From Asterias amurensis (Eukaryota > Echinodermata > Asteroidea > Forcipulatida > Asteriidae), in the NCBI RefSeq assembly GCF_032118995.1, contig NC_092662.1:7068001-7132000 (forward strand): a DNA stretch of 64,000 bases. Direction: 5' to 3'. Made by a program: the position numbers and the translations under genes. The notes beneath the pieces were generated by a model, which saw only the letters and a program-made list of their open reading frames with translations, was not told the DNA's origin and did not search any database. This document shows, piece after piece, positions 11,741-23,684 of this stretch. Position 1 is the stretch's first letter. Each line of letters begins with the position of its first letter.

Positions 11741-12070
11741 CCGTGTTTCAGCCAACCAGAATACAGAACAAGCAATAGGTGTGTTATATAGTCTAGTGAT
11801 CACGCGCGCGTGTTTTGCGGGAACTAGTTCCCGAGCGGGCACTAGTCTTTGAGAGTTAGTGCCCTTTCTTTTCCAGATTTCTGTTCTAATTTCACATTTA
11901 AGACCGAGCTGTGTTATAAAACACATATTGACTGGCATAATTCAGTAACTAGTGTACGTCTATTCGAAGGCCGAGGGAAATAGGCCACTCTTCTGGTCAC
12001 TCATTGCCAGTCAATATGTGTATAATACTCAGATTATGGATAGAATAGTTAAACAAGTTTTTATATTTGA
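11741..12070. other. Gene-free stretch with a 17-nt inverted repeat
   Basis: acacatattgactggca at 11921-11937 and its exact complement at 12005-12021 flank a 67-nt loop. gggaactagttccc at about 11819 is a separate perfect palindrome. No gene is seen. Confidence 0.5.
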
Positions 12071-13100
12071 AACAGGTTCACAATTAACTATGATTTTTTA
12101 TTTTTTGCCTTTTTCGGTAATATATAGCACATTTTCTTGAAGATGTTTTCAAAGTGTTGAAATTATGCTTTTTTTCTCCATAAAATATTTTTGGGAGAAC
12201 AAGCTCAGTATCGGGTGCACAAACTTAGCAAGAAAAAGGAGGGTTAGATTTCTTTTATCCTTTGGTGCTCAAATCAAGCTGAAAAGTGGAAGGGATAATT
12301 TGTTTTATCCTTTGCTGCTCAAAACCAACCAAAAAGTAGGAGGGTAGATTTGTTTATCCCTTGAAACAAATAAGTGGAATTTATCTATTTTTAAAACGTT
12401 AGCATAGCAAAATTAGATTGATTCGTAAAATCTACAGCATGTTTTTCACGATTTGGAGGATAAAATGGTAAAACAAAAAACTTATTGCTTTAAAATCCTG
12501 TTTCGAGAGCAATTCTCAGACCATAATGAAAATTTTAAGATACTTGACAAATAACCAAAAATAAACAGGTTCACAATTAAATAAACAATTTTTAGTTTTG
12601 TACTGTTTTGGGTAATATATAGCAACTTTTCTTGAAGATATTTTAAAAATGTTAAAACTATACTGTTTTTCTCCATAAAATACCTTTGGGAGAACAAATT
12701 CAATATCGGGTGCACAAGCTTAGCCAAAAAGAGGAGGGGGATAGATTTGTTTATCCTTTGGTGCTCAAATCAAGCTGAAAAGTGGATGGGATAGATTTGT
12801 TTATCCTTTGCTGCTCAAAACCAACCGAAAAAGAGGAAGGGGTAGATTGTTGTATCCCTTGAAACTAAAACACGACAACGAGTGTGATATAATGCAACAA
12901 ATACGTGTGATTTATCCATTTTGAAAAAAAGTTAGCATAGCAAAATTAGATTGAGTCGTAAAATCTACAGCATATTTTTCACGATTTGGAGGAAAAAATG
13001 GTAAAACAAAAATTTGTTGCTTTAAAATTCTGTTTCGAGAGCAATTTACAGACCATAATGACAATTTTAAGCTGTAAATTTGAAAAATAACCAAATCTAA
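12071..13100. repeat. Tandem duplication of a ~500-bp dispersed repeat
   Basis: Two diverged direct copies start at caggttcacaatta (about 12074 and 12570). Shared landmarks are 'ctccataaaata', 'gggagaacaa', 'ggtgctcaaatcaagctg' and 'aaatctacagcat'. A third copy lies in opposite orientation at about 58.91-59.29 kb, so this is a dispersed family whose unit has been tandemly doubled here. The small ORFs in it are not conserved as protein. Confidence 0.65.
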
Positions 13101-13439
13101 AAAAATACAGTTAAATATGAAAATGTTTAATGAGAGAGTCCATGTTTTACGGTGCAAACGTGAGGGTCCTCAAACATTATTCCTTGGAATGGGTAAAGGG
13201 AGTCAAACTGCCGAGTTTTCTTATATTTTTTATTTTTGTACACCTCGCTCGTCAATGCCGTTGTGGACTAGAACGTTTGAATCCTTGGAAACAATGTGTA
13301 CGTACCTGTCCGCTATTTTGTTTACCCAACCTATTGAATCTTCGCAACCCTTAGGTCTACTATTCTTGAATCGAGAGGGGAGGGGCATGCATTGTGGTAT
13401 GTCTGTGGGAAAGGGGCGGGGAATGGCAAACAATGAAGG

Positions 13440-14380
13440 GGACACATTAAAAGGGCTGGGAAAATAACGGAAAGGGAAAAAAGAAAAAGGGACTATTGAT
13501 AACTTGGGACAGGAAAATGTTTAATTATTATTTAATAATAAACTGAACAGGGAAAATACACGAAACGGAGAACCACTGGCGGACCCGCGCGGAACGGGGA
13601 AACGTATGTGGGCCGGCAAACAGTGCAAAGAACAATCAACGCACGGGTTTACGGGAAGGAGTCACGAGTTAGATTTGGGAAGGGGACAGGAAGAAGGGGC
13701 ACAAAGTGGTACGTCTGTGGAACGGGGAAGTGGGAACGGCAAAACAAAATGACGGTGAAAATGAACAGGGCTGGGGTAGGGATTGAAAACATTAAAAGGG
13801 ACTACCTATGATGATATGGGATATGGAACAGGAAAATATTAAACTGAACGAGGAAAAATCAAACCATGAAACAGGGAAAGAACCACTTTAAGCGGGACCC
13901 GCGTAAAAACTGGAAACATTAGAATATGGGTATATACGAGGGACCCGCGCAAAACTGGAAAACATTAGAACGGGGTATAAACGAGACTGGGAAAGATCCA
14001 CTATAGAGCGGGACCCGCGCAAAACTGGAAAACATGAGATGGGCAAACAGTGGCAAGCAAAGAACAATGCCAACGCACGGGATCGGGGGACGGGGAGGCA
14101 CGGACGGAGGCGCGGGTTAGATGTTGGAACGGGAGATGGACTCGGGCACACGGTGGGACAGGGAGTGGGGGAATGGCAAAATAAATGGCGTGAACAAAAT
14201 GAACGGGGCTGTTAGTATATTAAGGTCAGGGGAAAAAAGAAAAGGGACTTGAAAACGATACAGGACAGGAAAATAATAAACTGAACAGGAACAAAATAAA
14301 CGCAACGGGGTATATAAACGGGATTGGGTAAGAACCACTCCCGGGACCCGCTCGAAACTGGAAAATATGGATGGGATCCC
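13440..14380. repeat. Irregular GC-rich tandem repeats (about 3 units)
   Basis: Units of roughly 300-450 bp share 'gggac..ggacaggaaaat', 'taaactgaacagg', 'gggacccgcgc', 'aactggaaaac' and 'aacgcacgg'. An inner motif (gggacccgcgcaaaactgg) is itself repeated between 13890 and 14035. All long ORFs here are repeat artefacts. Confidence 0.55.
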
Positions 14381-14639
14381 ATACAATGCCGAAACGGAAA
14401 AAAGACGGGCAAGTGTACGATTTCACAAAACACTCACATTCATTTAACTTAGGATGGGTGGTTTGCCACAGTGATTTGTATTGTGACCTTACCCTCCACT
14501 TACCCTCCCCCGTACTCAACGCTATACATATTTGCTGCATTTTAAACGCAAGTTTCTAGCAGGGTTGCCGCGCAGCATCCCGCTAGTAACTTAGAACATA
14601 GAGAAGGACTCAAAACTGTTCATGTGGATCGGTCTTGGG

Positions 14640-15480
14640 ACCCCCTTGACTGCCTTTTTTGGACTGTAGGCAAACACATTTGTCATTATGGTTAAAACAA
14701 AGGAAATGTTGTCTGAGCAATATCTCAAGAAGTATGGCCTACTTGTCATATCAACTCGAAACTTGGTTTGTGGATTAGTCTTTGCTTGTGGATTGGTCTT
14801 GGGATCCCAAAGAAGCCTAATGCTTTTGGATCCTAGGCCAAACTTTTAGGTCATTATGACTAAAACAAAAGAATTGTTGTCTTAGCAATACCTCGAGAAG
14901 TACTTGTCATGGTCATATCAACTATAAAGAGGTTTGTGGATTGGTCTTTGTTTTTGGATTGGTCCTGGGATCCCCCGCCCGCCCCCCCCCCACCCCCAGA
15001 GGTCTGTCGATGTTGGACTATAGGCAAAAAAGGGTAGTTGTGTCTAAACGAAGGAATGTTGTCTGAGCAATATCTCGAGCAGTACTTGTCATATCAACTC
15101 CAAACTTGGTTTGTGGATTGGTCTTTGTTTTAGTGATTGGTCTTTGGACCCCCCCCCCCCCACCCCCAGAGGTCTGTCGATGTTGGACTATAGCCAAAAA
15201 AGGGTAATTAAAACAAAGCCAAAGGAATGAGGAGTACTTGTCATATCAACTACAAACTTGGTTTGTGGATTGGTTTGGTGATCCCCAAGAAGCCTATTGC
15301 TTTTGGACCCTATGCCAAACTTTTAGGTCATTATGACTAAAACAATAGAAATGTTGTCTGAGCAATATTTCGAGAAGTACTTGTCATATCAACTCAAAAC
15401 TTGGTTTATGGACTGGATTGGTGATCCCCAAGAAGCCTAATGCTTTTGCACCCTAGGCCAAATGTCAAGGTTATTACGGC
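14640..15480. repeat. Decayed tandem array, about 6 units of 130-175 bp
   Basis: Recurring segments: 'atgttgtctgagcaatat', 'tcgagaagtacttgtcatat', 'caactccaaacttgg', 'tttgtggattggtc', and 'ggtcattatgactaaaac'. Poly-C runs at about 14975 and 15140 occupy the same place in two units. No gene is seen. Confidence 0.6.
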
Positions 15481-17284
15481 TACAGGAAAAGAAATGTTGC
15501 CTTCCCACCGTACTACCCCCCTCTGCCTTCCCTCAACCATCCTCACCTTCTCATATCCTTCTCTATTCATCTTTTCCAGCCTTCTACCCAACACACTTCG
15601 ACAATTACAAACAGTGTGGGTTTTTGGGGGCGGGGGGGGGGGGTGGGTTGTAGTGCGTATGAGTGTTTTCACCCATTGGTCTTTCCCACCTATGGCAGAG
15701 TATCCCCAGCATAACATTGCACAACACTGGCTAAGATTAATGTGAAAACCCCATTACTGTTCTACATGTGTAATGTCAAGAAACGGTGTTTTAAACACGA
15801 CTTTTCTTGTTTTACACTGATTTGTAGATATTGTTGAGTGGCTTTAAATCAGTTTAAATTGGTGAATGGTTTTAAACAGTTTGAATTAAGGTACAACATA
15901 AAAATAATAGTTACGGAAGTCATCATAACAAAAGCTTTCACAATTAACATGAAACATATGTAAAAGAAAGTTAACACAGGTTCAGGTTCTATTGGGTTGT
16001 GGTTTGTTTGAAACAAAACATAACTATTGATATATGCGACTTTGAATACTTCTCTACATAGTGTAGAAGTTTGTAAATAATGGCGAGACAATGTATAATG
16101 TGACAACACTTAAAACGAACTCTGTTCCCTCCTCTATTTTCAAGAGTCGAGAAAAAATCATTTTAAATAATTGCAAAAGCTATATTCTCCTCTCTTCAAG
16201 ACAGTTTTAGTTTTTTACTCCAATAACATACTGGTGTCACAAATAAATCAATGAAACTTGATAATTGTACACAATAGGGTTTAATGCGTAACGCAGTAAA
16301 CCGATTTAACACCAGGAAATATGCATAATTATAGTCAGGTTGCACGGTCGGGGCTATAAGCGATTGGGATTGTCAGGGCGCATTCAGACGTGGTTCCATT
16401 GTTCTTTTCAACCAACCAAAGCAATGCATTTGGGGAAAGGGTGCTTGTCTTTCTGGGAACCGTCATTGAATATTCTGCCACCGAGGAGTTAAGATAGATT
16501 GTATAGTTTCGCAAAATTCGGTACCTTCTTGGCAACTCGCTGGAAGTGGGAACCGCATTGAAGAAATCCAAGTGATACCTGATGAGGAGGGCGAAGATGG
16601 GCGGCTACAGAGAGTGGTGAAGCCGATGGCTTACTAGCCGGGCAAATCGGGTGAGTCGCTACATTTTCAGTCCTAATGCTGGGGCAAGTACAGCCCCAAC
16701 AGTAACGCTAGTAGGTAACACGAGTACCGTGAATACGGAAAGGTTTCAAACATCTAGTATGTATAAAGGGCCAATAATTGCGAACATCCTACAGATTAAT
16801 AGTCAGGATATTTCATGGCCTTTACACGTAACTCGGGGTATAACGGACCAACATTCTCAAAGCATGAGTACAGGTACACAAGGACAAGAAAGGGCGGACA
16901 ATCATAATTTTTTTTGGCAGCTTGCCGTTTAATATGAAAGTTAGTCAGAGCTTGTGTCAGTCAGGCCAATCAGGAATAAGTAAGCCTAGTAGTTTAGTGT
17001 ACAACTTGGCAAACTCTAGTCAATATTCAGGGTATTCCATACATAACAGGGATGGGGCATGTAGTAGGTTTAGGAGGGACATCATCTTCAATAGAACTGG
17101 GTGGTGCCCAACTTTCAAATGCAGGGTGCAAAATAAGTACAGTAGGGAGCAGTTGCATGTGGGGGTCCATTGATTGCACAGCGGGCTCTTGAAGCATACC
17201 GATGGCGGATAACATGCAGCATATGAATTAACCATCAACTCCCTTTAATCCATTGATATCGGTTTGTAGCGAATTGGGCGAGGG

Positions 17285-17482
17285 CCTACCGCTAACCTTA
17301 AAATTTTTAAGATTATTCATAGCGAGTTTGTGGATTTTGCTGTGATCTTATAAAGCAGAGTGACCCTATATTAGTACAAATAGCCTACCGCTAACCTTAA
17401 AATTTTTAAGATTATTCATAGCGAGTTTGTGGATTTCGCTGTGATCTTATAAAGCAGAGTGACCCTATATTAGTACAAATAG
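17285..17482. repeat. Two tandem copies of a 99-bp unit
   Basis: cctaccgctaaccttaaaat begins at 17285 and again at 17384. The copies differ at about one base (ttttgctg against ttcgctg), so the duplication is recent. Confidence 0.85.
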
Positions 17483-19283
17483 CGGTCAAGACACAATAAT
17501 TCTTGCTGGCTGTAAACGAGGGGGGTTTTATAATATGGAAAGATAATAAACACAGGCGTCCAATTACTTCTATACATTACATGGACCTCTGCATTTTTGA
17601 CTTATGTAGCAGTGTATTTGCGAGCTCATCTCCATAGAACACATAGAATTATTGAAATAGTGTCAGATCGTACGCACAGAGAGCAGCAGCTCGTCCAATA
17701 AGGGGGGATGGCGCACTTTTAGAATGAGGCAGCAATTAACACCAGTTAGATCATGGGCATAATTGACGATGAATTATGGGCATTGCACGTCACAGCACCA
17801 TGTGTTAATCAAGCTCTAGAACAAAGGGTACATAAAGAATAGAAGGGCAATACCAAGTTTCATTATGACCTTTCGGAATGATTGATCATTATTAGGCACT
17901 AAATGGCCAGCTTCCATAAATCAAGGGGTAGCCTATTGCATAATATTAAAATTAAAGACCTTTGCATCTTCTTCCATTTGTACATACGTATCTGGTATTT
18001 CATATGTTTAATGAATAGGGTGGTATAGATGGCCTTAGCTTTCGATCCAAACCGGACCTAGTTCAGAGGCATAAAACAAGTACAAACAAATACATATCCA
18101 TTCATAGAAAAAGAGAGGGGAAATGGATTAAAGGAAGAAAGAAGCGGGAAAATAACAGCCAATCAAAGTTTCTATTTCAGAAACAATTGGGGGCTATGAA
18201 CCAATACGAGTAGAGTGGCGAGGACAAAGGAGGTTTCATATGAAAGGATGGATTACTGGACCATAAAAGTGGTAAATGCATCGTTCGTTAACAATGCAGG
18301 GAAACATGAAAGGGTAGAATTAGAGAACAAGTTGCATCATGATGCAATTAACAATGGTCAATTAATAGAGAAAAGCAAGATCAAAAGTACGATGGTAGTA
18401 AAAATAGGTATGAGGGACCTGTGGAAAAAAAGGGGGGTTACTTACATGAGATAGTTATAGTAACAAATATATAAGAACAACTTTAAAAAAAATTAATTTA
18501 TACTTGAGTTACAGAATATAAACAACATTATAGTTCTCAAGCAGAAGTGAAGTGGGGGTAACGGGAATTTATTTAACACCAGTGTTTATGTTTAGTCCAG
18601 AGGACTTGACTGTCTTGAGTTGGTGAATCCAGTGTGATTCTCTATGCTTGCAGTTATATTTCATATGTTCATAAATTGCACAAATGGGCGGATCCCAAGG
18701 GTAGTTTCATTGTTTCCAAGATGAAAGAGGATTGTAGACGCTTGGACCCTCGGCAAGATTCAAGATGTTCCATTACATTTCCAGTGCTGAGCAGTCTGGT
18801 TAGTTTTTACCGCCAGTCTGCAAAATATTGAATTATTCGGTTGGGTCCTGAGGCGAATTAGAATAAATCTGCTTTATACTTGTTAAGTATAAAGAGTTAC
18901 ACGGTTCAATGGTTTGGCGGGAACATTGAATAGGACTGGGTGCGGTACCCAGGGTAAGGCTTATCTGGCTATGCTATCAATATACACATTAAAGCTTTGT
19001 TAATTTAGTTTTTTTTTTAGTCGTTATATAGTTTAAGTACCATCGGTAACAGTAGCAGCTACCATAGCTTAGCAGGGAGGTCAGTACTAGCTTGAACCTG
19101 AAAGCGTTGATTTGCATAGATCAGGTGTACGTTTCCAATATCGGTTGGTTTTTCGTATCTGGCGGTCAACACAGCACTGATGTTCCATGGCAATGACACG
19201 TTGTGTCGTAAAAATGTCGGCACAAAATGTAACGAACAATGGAGGCAGGCTAAACCGTAAAGCTTACGTATTTGAACAACAAA

Positions 19284-19770
19284 GGCGCATGATTAAAAAT
19301 TATCAGTTGATCCGGTTATTCAAGTTACAGGGTGTAATTATTGTCAGTGAAGACGAAAATTCGGTCGTTACAAAAAGTAACAAACATTATAATGTGGGAC
19401 TAAACGTACAGAGTATGTACATGAGATGAGAAGACGCATGATTAAAAATGATCGAGTGATACGGTTATTCAAGTTACAGGGTGTAATTATTGGCAGTGAA
19501 GATAACAATTCGTAAAGTGGTTACAAAAAGTAACCCATTATAATGTTGGATTAAAATGTAACAGAGCATACACATGAAATAACAAGATGCATGATTAAAA
19601 ATAGGTTCAATTACAGGGTGTAATTTTTACAGTGAAGACAAAAATGTTCGATGCAAACGTAGAAGAGTGTGAAGATGAAAAGAGAAGATGAATGATTAAA
19701 AAGGAATCAGTTGCTCCGGTTGCAGCATAGCTTGCAGACATCTTCATCCGGTTGCAGCATAGCTTGCAGA
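19284..19770. repeat. Diverged tandem repeats (about 150-bp unit) plus a 24-bp doublet
   Basis: Units starting 'gcatgattaaaaat' recur at about 19288, 19437, 19588 and (as gaatgattaaaaa) 19690. They share 'ggttattcaagttacagg' and 'gtgtaatta'. A separate doublet, ggttgcagcatagcttgcag, occurs twice at about 19718-19770. Confidence 0.6.
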
Positions 19771-19889
19771 CATACCATATTTGACTTATATGACCTTTAT
19801 TAAAGTAGCATAGTTAATGTTTAAAGTATAATCAGCTTATGAAGCTCTGCTGTTAAAAGCAGCATTCTTGGTTGCCCTTTTCGGTTATT

Positions 19890-20272
19890 CTGAGGGTGAG
19901 TGAGTTTACAATTCACGATGGCAAATTCCCGGGCGTTGCGTATTGGTGATATTTCCTTTAATCAGGAAGGGAATTTGCAAGTAGTTCTAAGATATTCAAA
20001 AACGGATCAAGTGGGTAAAGTTCAATCATTTCTATTGACAGGAATGCCAATACTTCACCGTTTGTACATTGAGGGGGGACCCTATGTCAGCCAGACATGT
20101 TAATCACATCTTAAAGTAGGGATTAAGGCCTTCAGGTAAACCCCACACCCTTTTCAGTTCATAGTTGCAGGATATGTTTGGGGTTCGGGAGGAACAAATC
20201 AAAAGTATGGGGAGATGGAAGTCTGGAGCACTTGAATCCTACGTTAGGCCAGACTTAATGTTTTCAATTGTC
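19890..20272 (+). pseudogene. Tyrosine recombinase fragment of the retroelement (frameshifted)
   Basis: Translating 19900-20103 gives ALRIGDI then RYSKTDQVGK, matching the first catalytic Arg region and the S-K-T-D block of DIRS/Ngaro recombinases. After a stop at about 20101, another frame reads HSCRI at 20160-20174 (the HxxR box). A third frame reads EQIKSMGRWKSGALESYVRP from 20192, whose TAC codon at 20240-20242 is the expected catalytic Tyr. All four catalytic landmarks are in order but spread over three frames, so the gene is dead. It acts (when intact) to integrate the circular cDNA. Confidence 0.8.
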
Positions 20273-20514
20273 TAAAAGGGGGTAGCTTGTAGCAAGGTCA
20301 TAAATAAGCAGTGTAGACAACCGCTTCTTTAATTAGCATATTGCCGTTTAAGATAAATAATCATTTACAAGATTGGTGAATGTTGAGTTGGTTGTTAACA
20401 AATTGTGTACAACATTTTCAACTACATACAAGACTTTGACAAGATAAAATATTGGTCAGAACAGATTACCCAGGCTGTTTTTCTTTGAATTTGTTTTTAT
20501 ACAGATGTTTATCG

Positions 20515-21216
20515 GGGACAGTATCATTCGCCACAGCAGCGGCACAGTGGTGGTACAGTGAAATGGAAAGGCGTGTCTGGGGCACGCCTGGACGGCTGGG
20601 ACTAGGCTCAGGAGATACGGCAAAAGGCGAGGTCCCGACGGCAATAGTGTTACATCTAAGTACCAAAGATATCTTGAAGGAAAATTCGGGACAGATAACA
20701 CATAGGGTAAAAGGGAGCCTAAAGATGTTCATCAATCCGATGCAAGAACGTTGGTACCGGGACAGTATCATTCGCCACAGCAGCGGCACGGTGGAGGTAC
20801 AGTGACATGGAAAGGCGTGTCTGGGGAACGCCTCGACGGCTGGGACTAGGCTCAGGAGACTCCTGGCAAAAGGCGAGGTCCCGACGACAATAGTGTTACA
20901 TATAAGGACCAAAGATATCGTGAAGGAAAATTCGGGACAGATAAGACATAGGGTAACAGGGAGCCTAAAGATGTTCGTCAATCCGAAGCAAGAACGTGGA
21001 TACCGGGACAGTATAATTTGCCACAGCAGCGACACAGTGGTGGTACAAGTGACATGGAAAGACGTGTCTGGGGCACGCCTGGACGGCTGGTACTAGGCTC
21101 AGGAGATACCTGGCAAAAGGCGAGGTCCCGACGACAATAGTGTTATATCTAAGGACCAAAGATATCTTGAAGGAAAGTTCGGGACAGAGTAGACATAGGG
21201 TAAAGAGAGCCTAAAG
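20515..21216. repeat. Three tandem copies of a ~245-bp unit inside the retroelement
   Basis: gggacagtatcattcgcc starts units at 20515, 20759 and (as gggacagtataatttgcc) 21005. Shared blocks: 'gtgtctggggcacgcctgg', 'caaaaggcgaggtcccgac', and 'ggaccaaagatatc'. The third copy is incomplete. The 189-aa minus-strand ORF across the array is an artefact. Confidence 0.85.
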
Positions 21217-21490
21217 GTAATTAGGAACATCCTACCCAACACACGGTTAATTTGGTCAGACATTTTGTTAAGGGTGAAGTATCAAGGTAAAGTTAAAGGA
21301 GGGCAGAAAAACGCTGCACTTGGGATTTAAATATGTATGCAAAGAAGATACTTCGGGAGATGCAAAACGCACCTGTTATAAAACACCCCCATCTCATTAA
21401 CCCTTCCCGGAAGGTGCGTACTGGCAAGACATGATTCATTTGGTTCAATCAAAATTTATCAGACGGGTTGACACTCGGAGAAAGTTTTGT

Positions 21491-21551
21491 AAAAAAAAAA
21501 AAATAAAAAAAAAAAAAAAAAAAAAAATAAAATAAAAAAAGGGGGGGGGGG
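21491..21551. repeat. Poly-A / poly-G low-complexity run
   Basis: An A-rich stretch with occasional T runs directly into a G run, just before B1 of the retroelement. It could be an old insertion tail or simple slippage. Confidence 0.7.
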
Positions 21552-21586
21552 TGTTTGGGCAAATTTTTATATCAAAATTTGCTTTG

Positions 21587-22132
21587 GCGGTAAGTTTAGG
21601 TTGTTCCTATAAACAAGAAGCTAATAGGCATTGTAGCCTGTGAGGAAGTGGTAAATTCATTTATGTGAATTGATATGGATAAATATGGTGGTAATAAAAT
21701 GATGTGATTGTATATAAAGAAGTAGATTAATTTGGTACCTTCTTGGCAACTCGCTGGAAGTGGGAACCTCATTGACCCGGAGTTTTCTCCAGTCAATGAG
21801 TGCATTTATAATTATAATAATTGTAATTAGTCTGGTACCTTCTTTGGCAAATCGCCGAGAAGTGGGAACCTTTGCGGATTGGAAATTTACCGTTCGCAAA
21901 GTGAGGGATTGGGACCCTTTGCGAATTGGTCGCAAAGTGTATTATAATGGGAACTGGTATACTTCTTTATGAGTGTGGATATCACTGGATGGAATTAAAT
22001 AAAGGGAAATCCCTTATATTATTATGAATGGGCGTTTTACCACCGAATTCAGAGTACGGAATAAATTAACTCTTGGCAGAGTTCACTACAACAACAAATC
22101 CTTGTGTCTGTGTATATTTATCAGGTGGTAAT
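21587..22132 (+). repeat. Retroelement terminal repeat B1
   Basis: From gcggtaagtttaggttgttc to caggtggtaat; repeated almost exactly at 22473-23018. It contains two related inner motifs, ggtaccttcttggcaactcg and ggtaccttctttggcaaatc. Confidence 0.88.
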
Positions 22133-22376
22133 AGGGTTTAATGCGTAACGCAGTAAACCGATTTAACACCAGGAAATATGCATAATTATAGTCAGGTTGC
22201 ACGGTCGGGGCTATAAGCGATTGGGATTGTCAGGGCGCATTCAGACGTGGTTCCATTGTTCTTTTCAACCAACCAAAGCAATGCATTTGGGGAAAGGGTG
22301 CTTGTCTTTCTGGGAACCGTCATTGAATATTCTGCCACCGAGGAGTTAAGATAGATTGTATAGTTTCGCAAAATTC
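22130..22376 (+). repeat. Retroelement terminal repeat A2
   Basis: From aatagggtttaatgcgtaac to cgcaaaattc; repeated at the element's left edge (A1, 16273-16519). Beyond this point A2 continues into a CCCT run that A1 lacks. Confidence 0.88.
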
Positions 22377-22472
22377 CCTCCCTCCCTCCCTGGGGTTAAT
22401 GGAAGGGTCAGGGTATTACGAAATACGTGGTACAGATTGATATGACTGATAATATTACAACTTACACTTAAA

Positions 22473-23018
22473 GCGGTAAGTTTAGGTTGTTCCTATAAAC
22501 AAGAAGCTAATAGGCATTGTAGCCTGTGAGGAAGTGGTAAATTCATTTATGTGAATTGATATGGATAAATATGGTGGTAATAAAATGATGTGATTGTATA
22601 TAAAGAAGTAGATTAATTTGGTACCTTCTTGGCAACTCGCTGGAAGTGGGAACCTCATTGACCCGGAGTTTTCTCCAGTCAATGAGTGCATTTATAATTA
22701 TAATAATTGTAATTAGTCTGGTACCTTCTTTGGCAAATCGCCGAGAAGTGGGAACCTTTGCGGATTGGAAATTTACCGTTCGCAAAGTGAGGGATTGGGA
22801 CCCTTTGCGAATTGGTCGCAAAGTGTATTATAATGGGAACTGGTATACTTCTTTATGAGTGTGGATATCACTGGATGGAATTAAATAAAGGGAAATCCCT
22901 TATATTATTATGAATGGGCGTTTTACCACCGAATTCAGAGTACGGAATAAATTAACTCTTGGCAGAGTTCACTACAACAACAAATCCTTGTGTCTGTGTA
23001 TATTTATCAGGTGGTAAT
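22473..23018 (+). repeat. Retroelement terminal repeat B2 (right edge)
   Basis: Second copy of B1, ending caggtggtaat. The following bases (atgcagttttat) belong to host repeat U0, as shown by U1 at about 26.23 kb. Confidence 0.88.
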
Positions 23019-23684
23019 ATGCAGTTTTATATGTACGATTTTAGATAACTGAGAACCAAACTCATACAATTTAACTTGTTATGATAACTGCACTGTTTAA
23101 TGTTTATTAGCGGTGACATTATAGTTTCCGGGTTCACATTGGATTCAGAGCGACCGTGTGAAACAGGCAGTTTCTCATACTGGGATTTCCCAAAGAAAAA
23201 AACATTGTACAGTCACGCAATAATAATGCCTTATACAATGAAAGTTAACACAAACGGCTGCAAATTTGGTGCACAGCATTATTCGTTCACTTTACAAAAA
23301 AAAAAAAAAACACCTGTCACGTGCATGTTTGTCCTCTGTAACGAATTCGGTATAAATAGTTCATGTGTCTGAGTTGTAAACAGTAGGCTACATGCAAGTA
23401 CACACAAGCACAGACCACCAGTAGTGAGGCTGCATGCATGTGTCTTATGGTTTATGAATGTTGATTTCAACTGCTCGACAATCAACGAACTCTGACATCG
23501 TTGTGGGCGGTGAACATTTCCAAGAAACTTTCAAACCTGGAGCCTTCTAGGTGAGTTGTGTTAATTTATCCAACATTCATTTGTATAAACAAAAATGGGG
23601 GAAATATTCAGATCGAGGTCTAGTCTGTGTGCAGAACGACTTGACAATACATAAAGTAGGCCTACTCTTTTCGGGTTGACTGCT

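Larger units (their letters stand above)
16520..19880 (+). other. Decayed interior of the YR retroelement
   Basis: Only short ORFs are present, such as 16651-16932 and 18215-18454. None shows reverse transcriptase, RNase H or gag features I can name. Just after A1, 'ggtaccttcttggcaactcg' repeats a motif also found in B1 and B2. A 99-bp unit is tandemly duplicated at 17285-17482. Confidence 0.5.
16273..23018 (+). mobile_element. Tyrosine-recombinase retroelement with split direct repeats (Ngaro/DIRS-like), decayed
   Basis: Terminal organisation is A1 (16273-16519) ... B1 (21587-22132), A2 (22130-22376), B2 (22473-23018). A1 matches A2 and B1 matches B2, with B1 and B2 exactly 886 bp apart. 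This A1-internal-B1A2B2 order is the split-direct-repeat structure of Ngaro/PAT-type YR retroelements. A degenerate tyrosine recombinase lies near the 3' end (19.89-20.27 kb), where such elements carry it. Both outer edges and the B1/A2 junction share AAT, and the sibling repeats U1 and U2 run through the site without the element, so integration was precise and left no target duplication. I find no reverse transcriptase; the interior is decayed and carries secondary tandem repeats. Confidence 0.8.

Noticed and set aside
13888..14540. Several minus-strand ORFs rich in Phe/Ser/Cys/Pro
   Set aside because: They come from the irregular GC-rich repeats; composition is skewed and no ORF is shared between units as protein.
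20466..21035. 189-aa minus-strand ORF
   Set aside because: Falls within the three-copy 245-bp tandem array of the retroelement; internal repeats of the peptide mirror the DNA repeats.
16273..23018. Interpretation as a conventional LTR retrotransposon
   Set aside because: The left repeat matches only A while the right side has B-A-B, no TG..CA ends are present, and the coding relic is a tyrosine recombinase rather than an integrase.
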